Below, in pieces: positions 27,142 to 35,150 of a stretch of 64,000 bases of DNA; position 1 is the stretch's first letter, and the number at the start of each line of letters is the position of its first letter. Under the pieces are notes generated by a model. That model worked only from the letters and a program-made list of their open reading frames with translations. It was not told where the DNA came from and did no database searches. The translations under genes were made by a program, and so were the position numbers. The DNA is from DATKDF01 sp963752045 (GTDB lineage: Bacteria; Acidobacteriota; Vicinamibacteria; Vicinamibacterales; SCN-69-37): the NCBI GenBank assembly GCA_963752045.1, contig CAVVWN010000014.1, positions 62,001-126,000 on the forward strand. Reading direction: 5' to 3'.

Positions 27142-28395
27142 ATGAATCGTGTGACGACTGGTGTACTCGCCGGCCTGCTGAGCTGCGCGATCCCGACGGT
27201 GGCGGCCTCGCAGGTCACCGCCATTCGCGCCGGACGCGTCGTCGACCCGGATACGGGTACGGCTGCCGTCAATCAGGTCATTCTGGTGGAGAACGGGCGA
27301 ATCACGGCACTGGGGCCGGCGGTGGAGATTCCGCCCGGAACGCCGGTCATCGACCTCTCCCGAGAGACCCTTTCGCCCGGCCTCGTCGACGCGCACGCCC
27401 ACCTCTGCATGGCCGTCGAGGCGCGGCGCGATGCCGGCAGCTACTACTACACGACGCTCAACGACCCGGACGCGTACCGGGCCGTGCAGGGCGCGGCCAA
27501 CGCACGCGCCATGCTCGAAGCCGGTTTCACCACGGTCCGCGACATCGGCAACGAAGGGCGCTACGCCTGCGTCCAGGTGGCCCGGGCCATCCGCCGCGGC
27601 ATGATTCCGGGCCCGACGCTCATCACCGCGGGCCGCATCATCGCGCCCTACGGCGGCCAGTTCCACCTGCAACCCGACAAACCGGCGCTCGCGGAACCGG
27701 AGTACTTCTTTGCCGATACGCGCGACGAAATGGTCAAGGCGATCCGCGAGAACATCCACTACGGCGCAACGGTCATCAAGATCGTCGTCGACGACCAGCA
27801 GTACATCTACTCAGCCGATGACATCCGGTTCATGAAGGACGAGGCGCACCGCGCCGGGTTGAAGCTCGCGGCGCATGCGTGGACGAGCGCCGGCGCGCGC
27901 CATGCCGCCGAAGCCGGCGTCGACTCGATCGAACACGGATTCGACATGCCCGACGACGTGCTGGCACTCGCGAAGCAGAACGGCGTGGCGCTCGTCGGCA
28001 CGGAGTACCTGGGCCTCGTGGACTCGGAGTCGGCCCACCGGCAGTGGGCGGACCGATTGACGCGCGCCCACCGCATGGGCGTGACGCTCGTGTACGGCAC
28101 TGACGTCATCGACGAGATTCCGGATCGGACGCGCGGCGAGGAATCGCTGCGTGGCATCGACGTCTGGATCGAAGCCGGGGTGCCGGCGCCGGCCATCCTG
28201 AAAGCCATGACGACCGAGGCCACCCGCCTGCTGGGACTCGACGGGTCGCGCGGCTCGCTCAAGCCCGGGATGGCCGCAGATCTGATTGCCACACCCGGGA
28301 ACCCGCTCGAGGACATCGAGACGCTCAAGGCCGTCACGTTCGTAATGAAGGACGGACGGGTCGTCAGACAGGGCCCGCCGTCAGGCGTTCGATGA
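27142..28395 (+). CDS. secreted imidazolonepropionase-like amidohydrolase
   Basis: A 417-residue metal-dependent hydrolase of the amidohydrolase superfamily. A signal peptide (NRVTTGVLAGLLSCAIPTVAAS) precedes the barrel. Metal ligands are visible in SPGLVDAHAHLCM (HxH), the lysine in VIKIVVDD, His in LAAHAWTSAGARHAAEAGVDSIEHGF, and Asp in LVYGTDVID. Such exported proteins often act as dipeptidases/prolidases, but the substrate is unproven. ATG 27142 has GAGG 7 nt upstream; ATG 27127, overlapping the upstream stop, is the alternative. Confidence 0.82.
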   Translation: MNRVTTGVLAGLLSCAIPTVAASQVTAIRAGRVVDPDTGTAAVNQVILVENGRITALGPAVEIPPGTPVIDLSRETLSPGLVDAHAHLCMAVEARRDAGSYYYTTLNDPDAYRAVQGAANARAMLEAGFTTVRDIGNEGRYACVQVARAIRRGMIPGPTLITAGRIIAPYGGQFHLQPDKPALAEPEYFFADTRDEMVKAIRENIHYGATVIKIVVDDQQYIYSADDIRFMKDEAHRAGLKLAAHAWTSAGARHAAEAGVDSIEHGFDMPDDVLALAKQNGVALVGTEYLGLVDSESAHRQWADRLTRAHRMGVTLVYGTDVIDEIPDRTRGEESLRGIDVWIEAGVPAPAILKAMTTEATRLLGLDGSRGSLKPGMAADLIATPGNPLEDIETLKAVTFVMKDGRVVRQGPPSGVR

Positions 28396-28437
28396 GGTCC
28401 TTGACCAGGGACTGACGAAGGCATATTCTGATGGAGT

Positions 28438-28466
28438 ATTTTGAGTAGTCAAAATAATAATTTTGA
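28438..28466 (+). promoter_or_regulatory. triple half-site metalloregulator operator of the feo operon
   Basis: In a strikingly AT-rich island the heptamer ATTTTGA occurs at 28438-28444, its exact complement TCAAAAT at 28449-28455, and ATTTTGA again at 28460-28466, always with 4-bp spacers. This makes two overlapping perfect palindromes on an 11-bp period. It lies 22 nt before the GTG of a DtxR-FeoA gene that heads feoB. DtxR/MntR-type dimers bind such inverted repeats, so metal-dependent, probably cooperative repression is inferred. Confidence 0.72.
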
Positions 28467-28487
28467 ATCTAATAATCGCGTGATTCA

Positions 28488-29486
28488 GTGGATATTCTGA
28501 CGATCCTCCTTCTGGCTCTGCTTGCCGGCCTCGCCTGGTGGTGGCATCGGCGTCAGGGTCGATACCGGCACCGGCACCAGCTCGAAGACGCCCTCAAGCA
28601 CATGTTCGAGCAGGAGTACCGCGGCCGGCATGCCTCGCTCTCGTCGCTCGGCGGCGCCCTCCACATCGGAAGCGGACCAGTTGTCCGACTCGCCGGCCGG
28701 ATGCAGGCGCAGGGACTGGTGAACGCGGCTGGCCAGGAGTTTCATCTCACCCCGGAAGGTGAGCGTCTGGCGCTTCAGGTGGTGCGGGCGCACCGACTGG
28801 TGGAACGCTATCTGGCTGACGAAGCGCGACTGCCGCTCTCCCGTGTTCACGCGCTGGCCGAACGGCGCGAGCACGAGCTCTCGCCGGCTGAGGCCGACCG
28901 GCTGGCCGCCTCGCTCGGCCACCCGGCTTTCGACCCACACGGCGATCCGATTCCGACGAGCGAGGGCACGCTGCCGCCGGCCGCGGGTACGCCGGCCACG
29001 TCGTGGCCGGCCGAGACGCTCGGCCGCGTCGTGCACCTCGAAGACGAGCCGGAGATCTCCTTCGCGCAGATCGTGGCGCAGGGCCTGCGCGTCGGCCAGA
29101 TCCTGCGCATTATCGAGTCGACACCGGAACGGATGGTGCTCTCCGATGGCCAGAGCGAGTACACGCTGGCACCGGTCGTCGCGGCCAATGTCTTCCTGGG
29201 ACCCGCCCCGGCAGCCGCGCGCGACTCGGACGTGATTCGCCTCAGCGACCTCGAACAGGGCCGGACGGCCCACGTGATTGGCCTCGACGACGCCTGCCAG
29301 GGCTTCAGCCGGCGCCGGCTGATGGATCTCGGGTTCACCGAAGAGGCGCGCATCCGGCCGTCGCTCACGACCTTTGCCGGGGATCCGCGCGCCTACGAGG
29401 TGCGCGGAACGGTGATTGCGCTGCGGCGCGATCAGGCGTCGCAGATTCTGGTCCGGCCGGACGCACGGCGGGAGGCGGCGTCATGA
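28488..29486 (+). CDS. membrane-tethered DtxR-like regulator fused to FeoA
   Basis: A 332-residue protein with an unusual order of domains. Residues 2-20 are a strongly hydrophobic helix (DILTILLLALLAGLAWWW) followed by HRRQGRYRHRH, which anchors the rest in the cytoplasm. About 30-95 form a DtxR winged helix, 96-155 the metal/dimer domain with DPHGDPIP, then an SH3-like region. About 248-325 is a FeoA domain (LSDLEQGRTAHVIGLD, RRLMDLGFTEEARIRPS). It overlaps feoB by ATGA. It may be a repressor, a FeoA-like FeoB partner at the membrane, or both. GTG 28488 is needed to include the helix. Confidence 0.83.
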   Translation: MDILTILLLALLAGLAWWWHRRQGRYRHRHQLEDALKHMFEQEYRGRHASLSSLGGALHIGSGPVVRLAGRMQAQGLVNAAGQEFHLTPEGERLALQVVRAHRLVERYLADEARLPLSRVHALAERREHELSPAEADRLAASLGHPAFDPHGDPIPTSEGTLPPAAGTPATSWPAETLGRVVHLEDEPEISFAQIVAQGLRVGQILRIIESTPERMVLSDGQSEYTLAPVVAANVFLGPAPAAARDSDVIRLSDLEQGRTAHVIGLDDACQGFSRRRLMDLGFTEEARIRPSLTTFAGDPRAYEVRGTVIALRRDQASQILVRPDARREAAS

Positions 29487-30298
29487 GCGCGGCCAACTGC
29501 GACAGCTGCGCCGCCCATGCCGAGCTGGCGCGGATGGGAGTCAAGCTCGACCGGTTCGACCGCGTGGTGGCACTCGCCGGCAATCCGAACACGGGCAAGT
29601 CGACGCTTTTCAACGCGCTCACCGGCCTGCGTCAGCACACCGGCAACTGGCCCGGCAAGACCGTGAGCCGCGCCGAGGGCGGGTTCGAGTTCAACGCGGT
29701 CAAGTACAAGCTCGTGGACCTGCCCGGCACGTACTCGCTGCTCTCGGCCTCGCACGACGAAGAGGTCGCGCGCGACTTCCTGCTGTTCGGCCGTCCGGAC
29801 GCGACGATCGTCGTCACCGACGCCACCGCGCTCGAGCGCAACCTCAATCTCGTGCTGCAGGTGCTCGAGATCACCGATCGGGTCATCGTGGCCGTGAACC
29901 TCATGGACGAAGCCCGGCGCAAGGGCATCGATGTCGACGTCCGCAGCCTTTCACGTGACCTCGGCGTCCCGGCTGTCGGCATCGTCGCGCGCACCGGCGA
30001 GGGCATCCGCGCGCTCCTCGAAGCCGTCGATGGCCTCACGTCCGGCGCCATCTCGACGTCACCGCTGCGGGTTCGAGGCACGCCGGAGTTTCAGCATGCC
30101 GTGGCCGAGCTTGTTCCGCTCATCGAGCAGGCTGCGCCGGGCGTGCCGAACGCACGGTGGATTGCCATTCGCCTGCTCGACGGCGACGCCCAGGTGGAAG
30201 AGGCGCTCACGAGCGGCCGGCTCGCCGATCTCGTCACGGATCAGACGCGCCGGGTGGATACGTTCAGCCGGAAGATCGCCCTCGAGGGCGCTCAGTGA
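29483..30298 (+). CDS. feoB: FeoB G-domain protein (first half of split FeoB)
   Basis: A 271-residue GTPase equal to the cytoplasmic part of FeoB. The N terminus has a CDSC motif, then G1 GNPNTGKS at 33-40, G3 DLPGTYSL near 79-86, G4 NLMD near 136, and the helical GDI region ending about 265. It regulates ferrous iron entry through the membrane part encoded next. The stop overlaps the GTG of that gene (GTGA), and both sides read as complete domains, so this looks like a natural split. A sequencing error remains possible because two other genes in the window carry single-base shifts. Confidence 0.87.
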   Translation: MSAANCDSCAAHAELARMGVKLDRFDRVVALAGNPNTGKSTLFNALTGLRQHTGNWPGKTVSRAEGGFEFNAVKYKLVDLPGTYSLLSASHDEEVARDFLLFGRPDATIVVTDATALERNLNLVLQVLEITDRVIVAVNLMDEARRKGIDVDVRSLSRDLGVPAVGIVARTGEGIRALLEAVDGLTSGAISTSPLRVRGTPEFQHAVAELVPLIEQAAPGVPNARWIAIRLLDGDAQVEEALTSGRLADLVTDQTRRVDTFSRKIALEGAQ

Positions 30299-31686
30299 CG
30301 GGCCCGACCACGGCCGCCGACGTCATTCGTCGCGCCGCCGGCCTTCGGGAGCAGCTCCACGCGAGTTTCCGCGACGAGACGGTGCGGTCCATCTATGCGG
30401 AAGCCGCGCGCGTGGCCAACCGTGCCGCTCGCGAATCGGCGAGCCGGCGCCTGGACTTCGATCAGCGCATCGATCGGCTCGTGACCTCGCCCGTCTTCGG
30501 CCTGCCGATCATGGCGCTGCTTCTGGCCACGGTCTTCTGGCTCACGATCGCGGGCGCAAACGTGCCGTCGGCCATGCTCGCCACGGGGTTCTTCTGGATC
30601 GAGGACCAGGCGGCGGGCCTCTTCGACGCGGCCGGCATGCCCTGGTGGGTGACCGGATTCATCTGGCATGGCGTCTTCCGCGGGCTCGGCTGGGTCGTGA
30701 GCGTCATGCTGCCGCCGATGGCCATCTTCTTCCCGCTCTTCACGATGCTCGAGGACCTCGGCTACCTGCCGCGCGTGGCCTTCAACCTCGACTTCCTGTT
30801 CCGCAAGGCCGGTGCGCACGGCAAGCAGGCGCTGACGATGGCCATGGGCTTCGGGTGTAACGCAGCCGGCGTGATTGCCACCCGCGTCATCGACTCGCCG
30901 CGCGAGCGCATCATCGCCATCCTCACCAACAACTTCGTGCCCTGCAACGGCCGGTTCCCGACGTTGATCATGCTGGCCACGATTTTCGTCGGCGCCCAGT
31001 TTTCCGGACCGTTCGTGTCGATAGCCGCGGCAGGCGCCGTGGTCGGCATCGTCCTCATCGGCGTGATCTTCACGCTCGTCGTCTCATGGGGCCTGTCACG
31101 AACGATTCTCAAGGGCGAAGCCTCGGCGTTCACGCTGGAGCTGCCGCCGTATCGCCGGCCGGGCGTGCTGCGGATTCTCTACACGTCGCTCATCGACCGG
31201 ACGCTGTTCGTGCTGTGGCGCGCCTGCCTCACGGCCGCGCCGGCAGGCGCCGTGATCTGGATTCTGGCCAACGTCGACGTCGGCGGCGTCAGCCTGGCGC
31301 AGCACACGGCCAACGGCCTCAACCCGCTCGGACAGGCCATCGGCCTCGACGGCGTCATCCTGCTGGCCTACATCATCGCCATCCCCGCCAACGAGATCGT
31401 CGTGCCGACCATGCTGATGGTCTACATGGGGACCGGCGAGATGAGTGAGATGAACTCGTTCGACGACATCAGGCGACTCCTCGTCGAGCAGAATGGCTGG
31501 ACGCTGCTCACGGCCGTGAACCTCATGCTGTTCTCGCTGCTGCACAATCCGTGCGCGACGACGATCATCACGATCTACAAGGAGACGCTCAGCAAACGCT
31601 GGGCGACCATCGGCGCCCTCATGCCGCTCGCGATCGCGTTCGTCGTCACGTTCGTGGTGGCGGTGGTGTGGCGGAGCTTTACGTGA
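30295..31686 (+). CDS. feoB: FeoB membrane permease (second half of split FeoB)
   Basis: A 463-residue inner-membrane protein equal to the FeoB transmembrane part. After a helical linker (about 1-55) comes DQRIDRLVTSPVFGLPIMALLLATVFWL, then two Gate motifs (GFGCNAAGVIATR with its conserved Cys, NNFVPCNGRFPTL) and the Nucleoside_recog/FeoB_C regions to the end. It should carry Fe2+ under control of the G-domain protein. GTG 30295 overlaps the upstream stop. It ends in a gap with paired repeat arrays facing queD. Confidence 0.88.
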   Translation: MTGPTTAADVIRRAAGLREQLHASFRDETVRSIYAEAARVANRAARESASRRLDFDQRIDRLVTSPVFGLPIMALLLATVFWLTIAGANVPSAMLATGFFWIEDQAAGLFDAAGMPWWVTGFIWHGVFRGLGWVVSVMLPPMAIFFPLFTMLEDLGYLPRVAFNLDFLFRKAGAHGKQALTMAMGFGCNAAGVIATRVIDSPRERIIAILTNNFVPCNGRFPTLIMLATIFVGAQFSGPFVSIAAAGAVVGIVLIGVIFTLVVSWGLSRTILKGEASAFTLELPPYRRPGVLRILYTSLIDRTLFVLWRACLTAAPAGAVIWILANVDVGGVSLAQHTANGLNPLGQAIGLDGVILLAYIIAIPANEIVVPTMLMVYMGTGEMSEMNSFDDIRRLLVEQNGWTLLTAVNLMLFSLLHNPCATTIITIYKETLSKRWATIGALMPLAIAFVVTFVVAVVWRSFT

Positions 31687-31820
31687 ATTCGCGAATTAGT
31701 GAATTAGAGAATTAGAGAATTGGCGCTCACTTCATCCGCTCATTCACCCACTCCATTCACTCCATTCACTCCATTCACTTCATTCGCTTCATTCGCTTCA
31801 TTCGCTAATTCGGTAATTTG
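31684..31820. repeat. opposed tandem arrays between feoB and queD
   Basis: The left side is built of gaattaga/gaattagt units. The right side repeats cattcactc, then cattcgctt (9 bp), and ends ctaattcggtaatttgaatt. The right array is the complement of the gagtgaat family seen at 11876-12115. The right end overlaps the last codons and stop of queD. The two genes converge, so a long hairpin here could terminate both. Confidence 0.85.
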
Positions 31821-32235
31821 AATTGCCCCCGCCGTCCTGTCGGTATTCCGCGAACGACGTGGGGGTCTCCCAGATCCGGACGGCGACGACGGGCAAACCT
31901 GCCTCTCTCGCCTTGTCGTACACGAGCTTCGCGATCCGCTCGACGGTGGGATTGCTCTCGAGCTTGTAGACGGGCTCGCCCAGGGCCTCGAGCGGCGCGA
32001 CGAGCGGGTCGTCGTGGCGCAGGATCATCTTGTGATCCAGCTCCCGGTCGATCCACCCCTTCACGATGCGCTTGATGTCGGAAAAGTCCGCCACCATGTT
32101 GCGGTTGTCGAGCTTGTCCGTCCGGACGTCCACCTCGACGACCGCGTTGTGCCCGTGCGGGTGCTTGCAGATGCCGTCGTAGTCGAGCAGGCGATGGCCG
32201 TAACAGAAATCGATGCGTTTGGTGACGAGATACAT
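31798..32235 (-). CDS. queD: QueD/6-pyruvoyl-tetrahydropterin synthase family
   Basis: A 145-residue enzyme that makes 6-carboxy-5,6,7,8-tetrahydropterin from dihydroneopterin triphosphate for queuosine. Zinc ligands are seen in FCYGHRL and in the HPHGHN motif (His-x-His). The catalytic Cys is in GICKHPHGHN, and the C-terminal ESNPTVERIAKLVYD and VRIWETPTSFAEY are typical. ATG 32235 was chosen because upstream in-frame codons overlap queC on the other strand. Its 3' end runs into the repeat array. Confidence 0.9.
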   Translation of the reverse strand: MYLVTKRIDFCYGHRLLDYDGICKHPHGHNAVVEVDVRTDKLDNRNMVADFSDIKRIVKGWIDRELDHKMILRHDDPLVAPLEALGEPVYKLESNPTVERIAKLVYDKAREAGLPVVAVRIWETPTSFAEYRQDGGGNSNYRISE

Positions 32236-32260
32236 GGTCGGTCTACACTTGGCGAACATT

Positions 32261-32956
32261 ATGCCCCGGAACCACGATCTCGACGGGCGCCGGGCGGCCG
32301 TGCTGTTCTCGGGCGGTCTCGACAGCGCCGTGCTCGTCGCGCTCGAGCGTGAATCGCACGACGAGGTGTGGCCCATCCACGTGCGCGCCGGGCTGGCGTG
32401 GGAGGACGCCGAGGCGAACGCCATCGCCGATCTGCTGGGCCGTCCGCCGTTCCGCGATCGCGTCCATCCCGTGCGGACGCTGACGGTGGACATGCGCGAC
32501 GTCTACCCGGACAGTCACTGGGCCGTTGCCGGCCGGCCGCCGGCCTACGACACGCCCGACGAAGACGTCTACCTCGAAGGCCGCAACCTCGTGCTCATCG
32601 CCAAGGCCTCGGTCGTCTGCGCCCGGCTCGGCGTCGGCCGCCTGGCGCTCGGGCCGCTCGCCGGCAATCCGTTCCCGGACGCCACCCCCGAGTTCTTCGA
32701 ACGCATGGCGCAGGCGGCCTCGCTCGGCCTGAACTACGCCATCGACGTCGTGGCGCCGCTCTCGACGTACAACAAGGCGCAGGTCGTCACGCTCGGGCTG
32801 AAGCTCGGCGTGCCGCTCGACCGGACGTTGTCGTGCATGAACCCGGGGGACGGCCGGCATTGCGGTCAGTGCAGCAAGTGCCGGGAAAGGATCGACGCCT
32901 TCCGCGAGGCCGGCGCCGAAGACGGCGCTTCCTACGTCGCGACCTGGAAGGGCTGA
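32261..32956 (+). CDS. queC: QueC-like 7-cyano-7-deazaguanine synthase
   Basis: A 231-residue ATP-dependent enzyme of the QueC/ExsB family, converting 7-carboxy-7-deazaguanine to preQ0. The PP-loop AVLFSGGLDSAVL begins near residue 12. The zinc site SCMNPGDGRHCGQCSKC (C-x8-C-x2-C-x2-C) is near the end. The middle (GRNLVLIAKA, GPLAGNPFPDATPEFF) differs from E. coli QueC, so it belongs to a divergent branch. It is divergent from queD with only 25 bp between starts. No queE or queF is nearby, so the use of preQ0 (tRNA or DNA) is not shown. Confidence 0.82.
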   Translation: MPRNHDLDGRRAAVLFSGGLDSAVLVALERESHDEVWPIHVRAGLAWEDAEANAIADLLGRPPFRDRVHPVRTLTVDMRDVYPDSHWAVAGRPPAYDTPDEDVYLEGRNLVLIAKASVVCARLGVGRLALGPLAGNPFPDATPEFFERMAQAASLGLNYAIDVVAPLSTYNKAQVVTLGLKLGVPLDRTLSCMNPGDGRHCGQCSKCRERIDAFREAGAEDGASYVATWKG

Positions 32957-32995
32957 CCGACCTTCCACCGGCCGCCGGACCTCGGCTCGGGCCGG

Positions 32996-33904
32996 TCAGT
33001 ACCTGAGCAGCCGGATCGTGCCGTCGCCGGTTCGAATGACGAGCCGATGGCCGCCCTGACCAAGCCTGCCGCGCAGCGTGCGCTGTTCGCGTGTCCCGCC
33101 GACCGAGCTCACCAGCGTGAGCTCGTTGCGCACGCGACTGTCCGAACCCGGCTCCGCTTCAATCTCGCCATTGAAGTCGTCCGGAAGCTCGAGCGAGATC
33201 GACCCGTCCGACGTCGTGATCATCCAGTCATCGGACATGACGGCGCCGTCGCGGACGCGCACGACGACCGAGCCGTCGCCCGAGCGCACGCGGAGTGAAT
33301 CGGGAGTGCCGGAAATCCGCACGGAGCCGTCACCGGTCCGGGCCTCGACCCGCCCGGCGACGTCCTCCATCTGAATGGTGCCGTCGCCAGACTCGGCAAG
33401 GACCTCTCCAGCCGTCTCGGTCGTCCGAATCGAGCCGTCGGCGGTCCGCAGCTCCAGACGCCCGTCGAGCCGCTCGGCCACGATGGACCCGTCGCCCGTT
33501 CGCACTACGAGGCGAATGGAACGAGGGACGGTCGCCACCATCCTCGCGCTTGGCGACGTGAACCGGCCGATGCCCACGAACGACGTGCTGCCACCCGGAC
33601 GCCTGGCCTCCACCTGCAGCCGGTCTCCGGACTGCTCGGCCAGCACCTCGATCTTCGCCACCGCTTCCGGATCCTGGCCGCGCTTCTCGATTTCGACGAG
33701 CACCTCGGCCCGGTCCCACGATCGGACTTCGACGGCGCCATCGAACGTGTAGAGCGAGAGCTCCGGCGTGCCAGTCACCTGGAACCGCTTCTCCTCGCGC
33801 TCGATGTGCCCTTCGTGATCGATGGCGATGGTGCAGGCGCCGCCGAGGAGGGCGAAGGCGGAGAGACCGCTGGCAACGGCAAGGCGCGTGGTCATGTTCG
33901 TCAT
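32996..33904 (-). CDS. DUF4097-type beta-helix lipoprotein
   Basis: A 302-residue exported protein with a probable lipoprotein leader ending LLGGAC (Cys near 22). The rest is a chain of short beta repeats carrying DGS/GDG turns (RTGDGSIVAERLDGRLELRTADGSI, and others), the DUF4097 adhesin-like fold. The repeats are so regular that the DNA shows a roughly 60-bp periodicity. Function is unknown; some relatives are envelope-stress proteins. It follows nagA by 37 nt in the same orientation. Confidence 0.78.
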   Translation of the reverse strand: MTNMTTRLAVASGLSAFALLGGACTIAIDHEGHIEREEKRFQVTGTPELSLYTFDGAVEVRSWDRAEVLVEIEKRGQDPEAVAKIEVLAEQSGDRLQVEARRPGGSTSFVGIGRFTSPSARMVATVPRSIRLVVRTGDGSIVAERLDGRLELRTADGSIRTTETAGEVLAESGDGTIQMEDVAGRVEARTGDGSVRISGTPDSLRVRSGDGSVVVRVRDGAVMSDDWMITTSDGSISLELPDDFNGEIEAEPGSDSRVRNELTLVSSVGGTREQRTLRGRLGQGGHRLVIRTGDGTIRLLRY

Positions 33905-33941
33905 GACGGGTACCGGACACAGACGGTTCCCCGTCGGCATC

Positions 33942-35150
33942 TCACGCCTCCCATCGCTCGCCGCCAATCCAGGTGCCAACCACCTCGAGATTGCGGTCGA
34001 GCACCACGAAGTCGGCGGTTGCCCCCGGCGCGATGGCCCCAAAGCCAACGAGGCCCATCTGCCGCGCCGGCGTCGTGGAGCACATCTGGGCGGCCCCGGT
34101 AAGGTCGATCCCACAGGCGGTTACGAGCCAGCTGAACACCCGGTCCATCGTGGCCACGCTCCCCGCCATCGTTCCGTCGTCGAGCCGCGCCACGTCGGAG
34201 ACGACGATGGCCTGGCCGCCGAGCGTGGCCCGCGATCCGGCCGGCAGGCCCGAGCCGGCCGTCGAGTCGGTGATCGCCATGACCCGCTGGACGCCCTTGG
34301 CGGCAACCACGGCCTGAACGATGGCCGGGTGCACGTGGACGCCGTCGCAGATGATCTCGGCGGCAAGCGATGGGGTCGACAGAACCGCCCCCGCAAGACC
34401 GGGTTCGCGGTGCCCGAGCGGCCGCATTCGATTGAAGAGATGCGTGGCGTGCGCGGCGCCGGCCGCCACGGCCGCCTGGGCCTGGTCGAACGTCGCGCCC
34501 GAATGGCCGAGCGACACCCGGATACCGGCGGCAACGAGCGAGCGCACGAGCGCGATCGCGCCCTCGAGCTCGGGCGCGATCGTCATGATGCCCACGTCGG
34601 CGCGGTGCCGGTCGATCACCGCGAGCACGTCGCGCGCCGAATACGTCGTTTCCTCAATGTGGCGTGCCGTCCCGGTCAGGGCCGGCGATCGCAGGTGTTC
34701 AAGCGGCTGAGCCCCGCGGTATTCGGGGTTGATGAAGTTGGTCTCGAGGTGCGCGGGCAGCACGCGGGCCGCTCGAGCCGGCGGCTGTGCACGCAGCTCG
34801 CCAACGGCCGTGAGAAACCGATCGAGCACGTCCGGCGGGGCGGCCGTGGCGGTCGGACAGAACGCGGTGACGCCCCATCGCGGCAGCGCGCGCGCGACCT
34901 CGCCGACCGAGGCGGCCGAGTCGAGCACGTCCGTGCCGAGCGCGCCGTGCGCGTGCACGTCCACGAAGCCGGGCGCGATGAAGCAGCCGCCGAGGTCGAC
35001 GTGCCGGTCTGCGTCGCCGACCGCCTGCAGTCCGGCACGCAGCTCCGCGATCCGGCTGCCCTCGAGCACGAGGCTCAGGCCGGACGCCACGCGGTCGGGC
35101 AGAATCAGGCTTGCGCCGGAGAAGACGGTGACGGCCGAACGCTCAGACAT
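33942..35150 (-). CDS. nagA: N-acetylglucosamine-6-phosphate deacetylase
   Basis: This 402-residue metal-dependent amidohydrolase removes the acetyl group of GlcNAc-6-P in amino-sugar recycling. Seen are the N-terminal metal site FIAPGFVDVHAHGALG and the segments VSLGHSGATFDQA and ATHLFNRMRPLGHREPG. The substrate loop is CDGVHVHP and the catalytic Asp lies in AITDST. Length is normal. ATG 35150 overlaps the upstream small gene by 8 nt. No nagB or GlcNAc transporter is adjacent. Confidence 0.93.
   Translation of the reverse strand: MSERSAVTVFSGASLILPDRVASGLSLVLEGSRIAELRAGLQAVGDADRHVDLGGCFIAPGFVDVHAHGALGTDVLDSAASVGEVARALPRWGVTAFCPTATAAPPDVLDRFLTAVGELRAQPPARAARVLPAHLETNFINPEYRGAQPLEHLRSPALTGTARHIEETTYSARDVLAVIDRHRADVGIMTIAPELEGAIALVRSLVAAGIRVSLGHSGATFDQAQAAVAAGAAHATHLFNRMRPLGHREPGLAGAVLSTPSLAAEIICDGVHVHPAIVQAVVAAKGVQRVMAITDSTAGSGLPAGSRATLGGQAIVVSDVARLDDGTMAGSVATMDRVFSWLVTACGIDLTGAAQMCSTTPARQMGLVGFGAIAPGATADFVVLDRNLEVVGTWIGGERWEA

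Noticed and set aside
32213..32260. Longer N terminus for QueC
   Set aside because: It would overlap queD coding sequence on the other strand and add residues absent from the family; ATG 32261 is just before the PP-loop strand.
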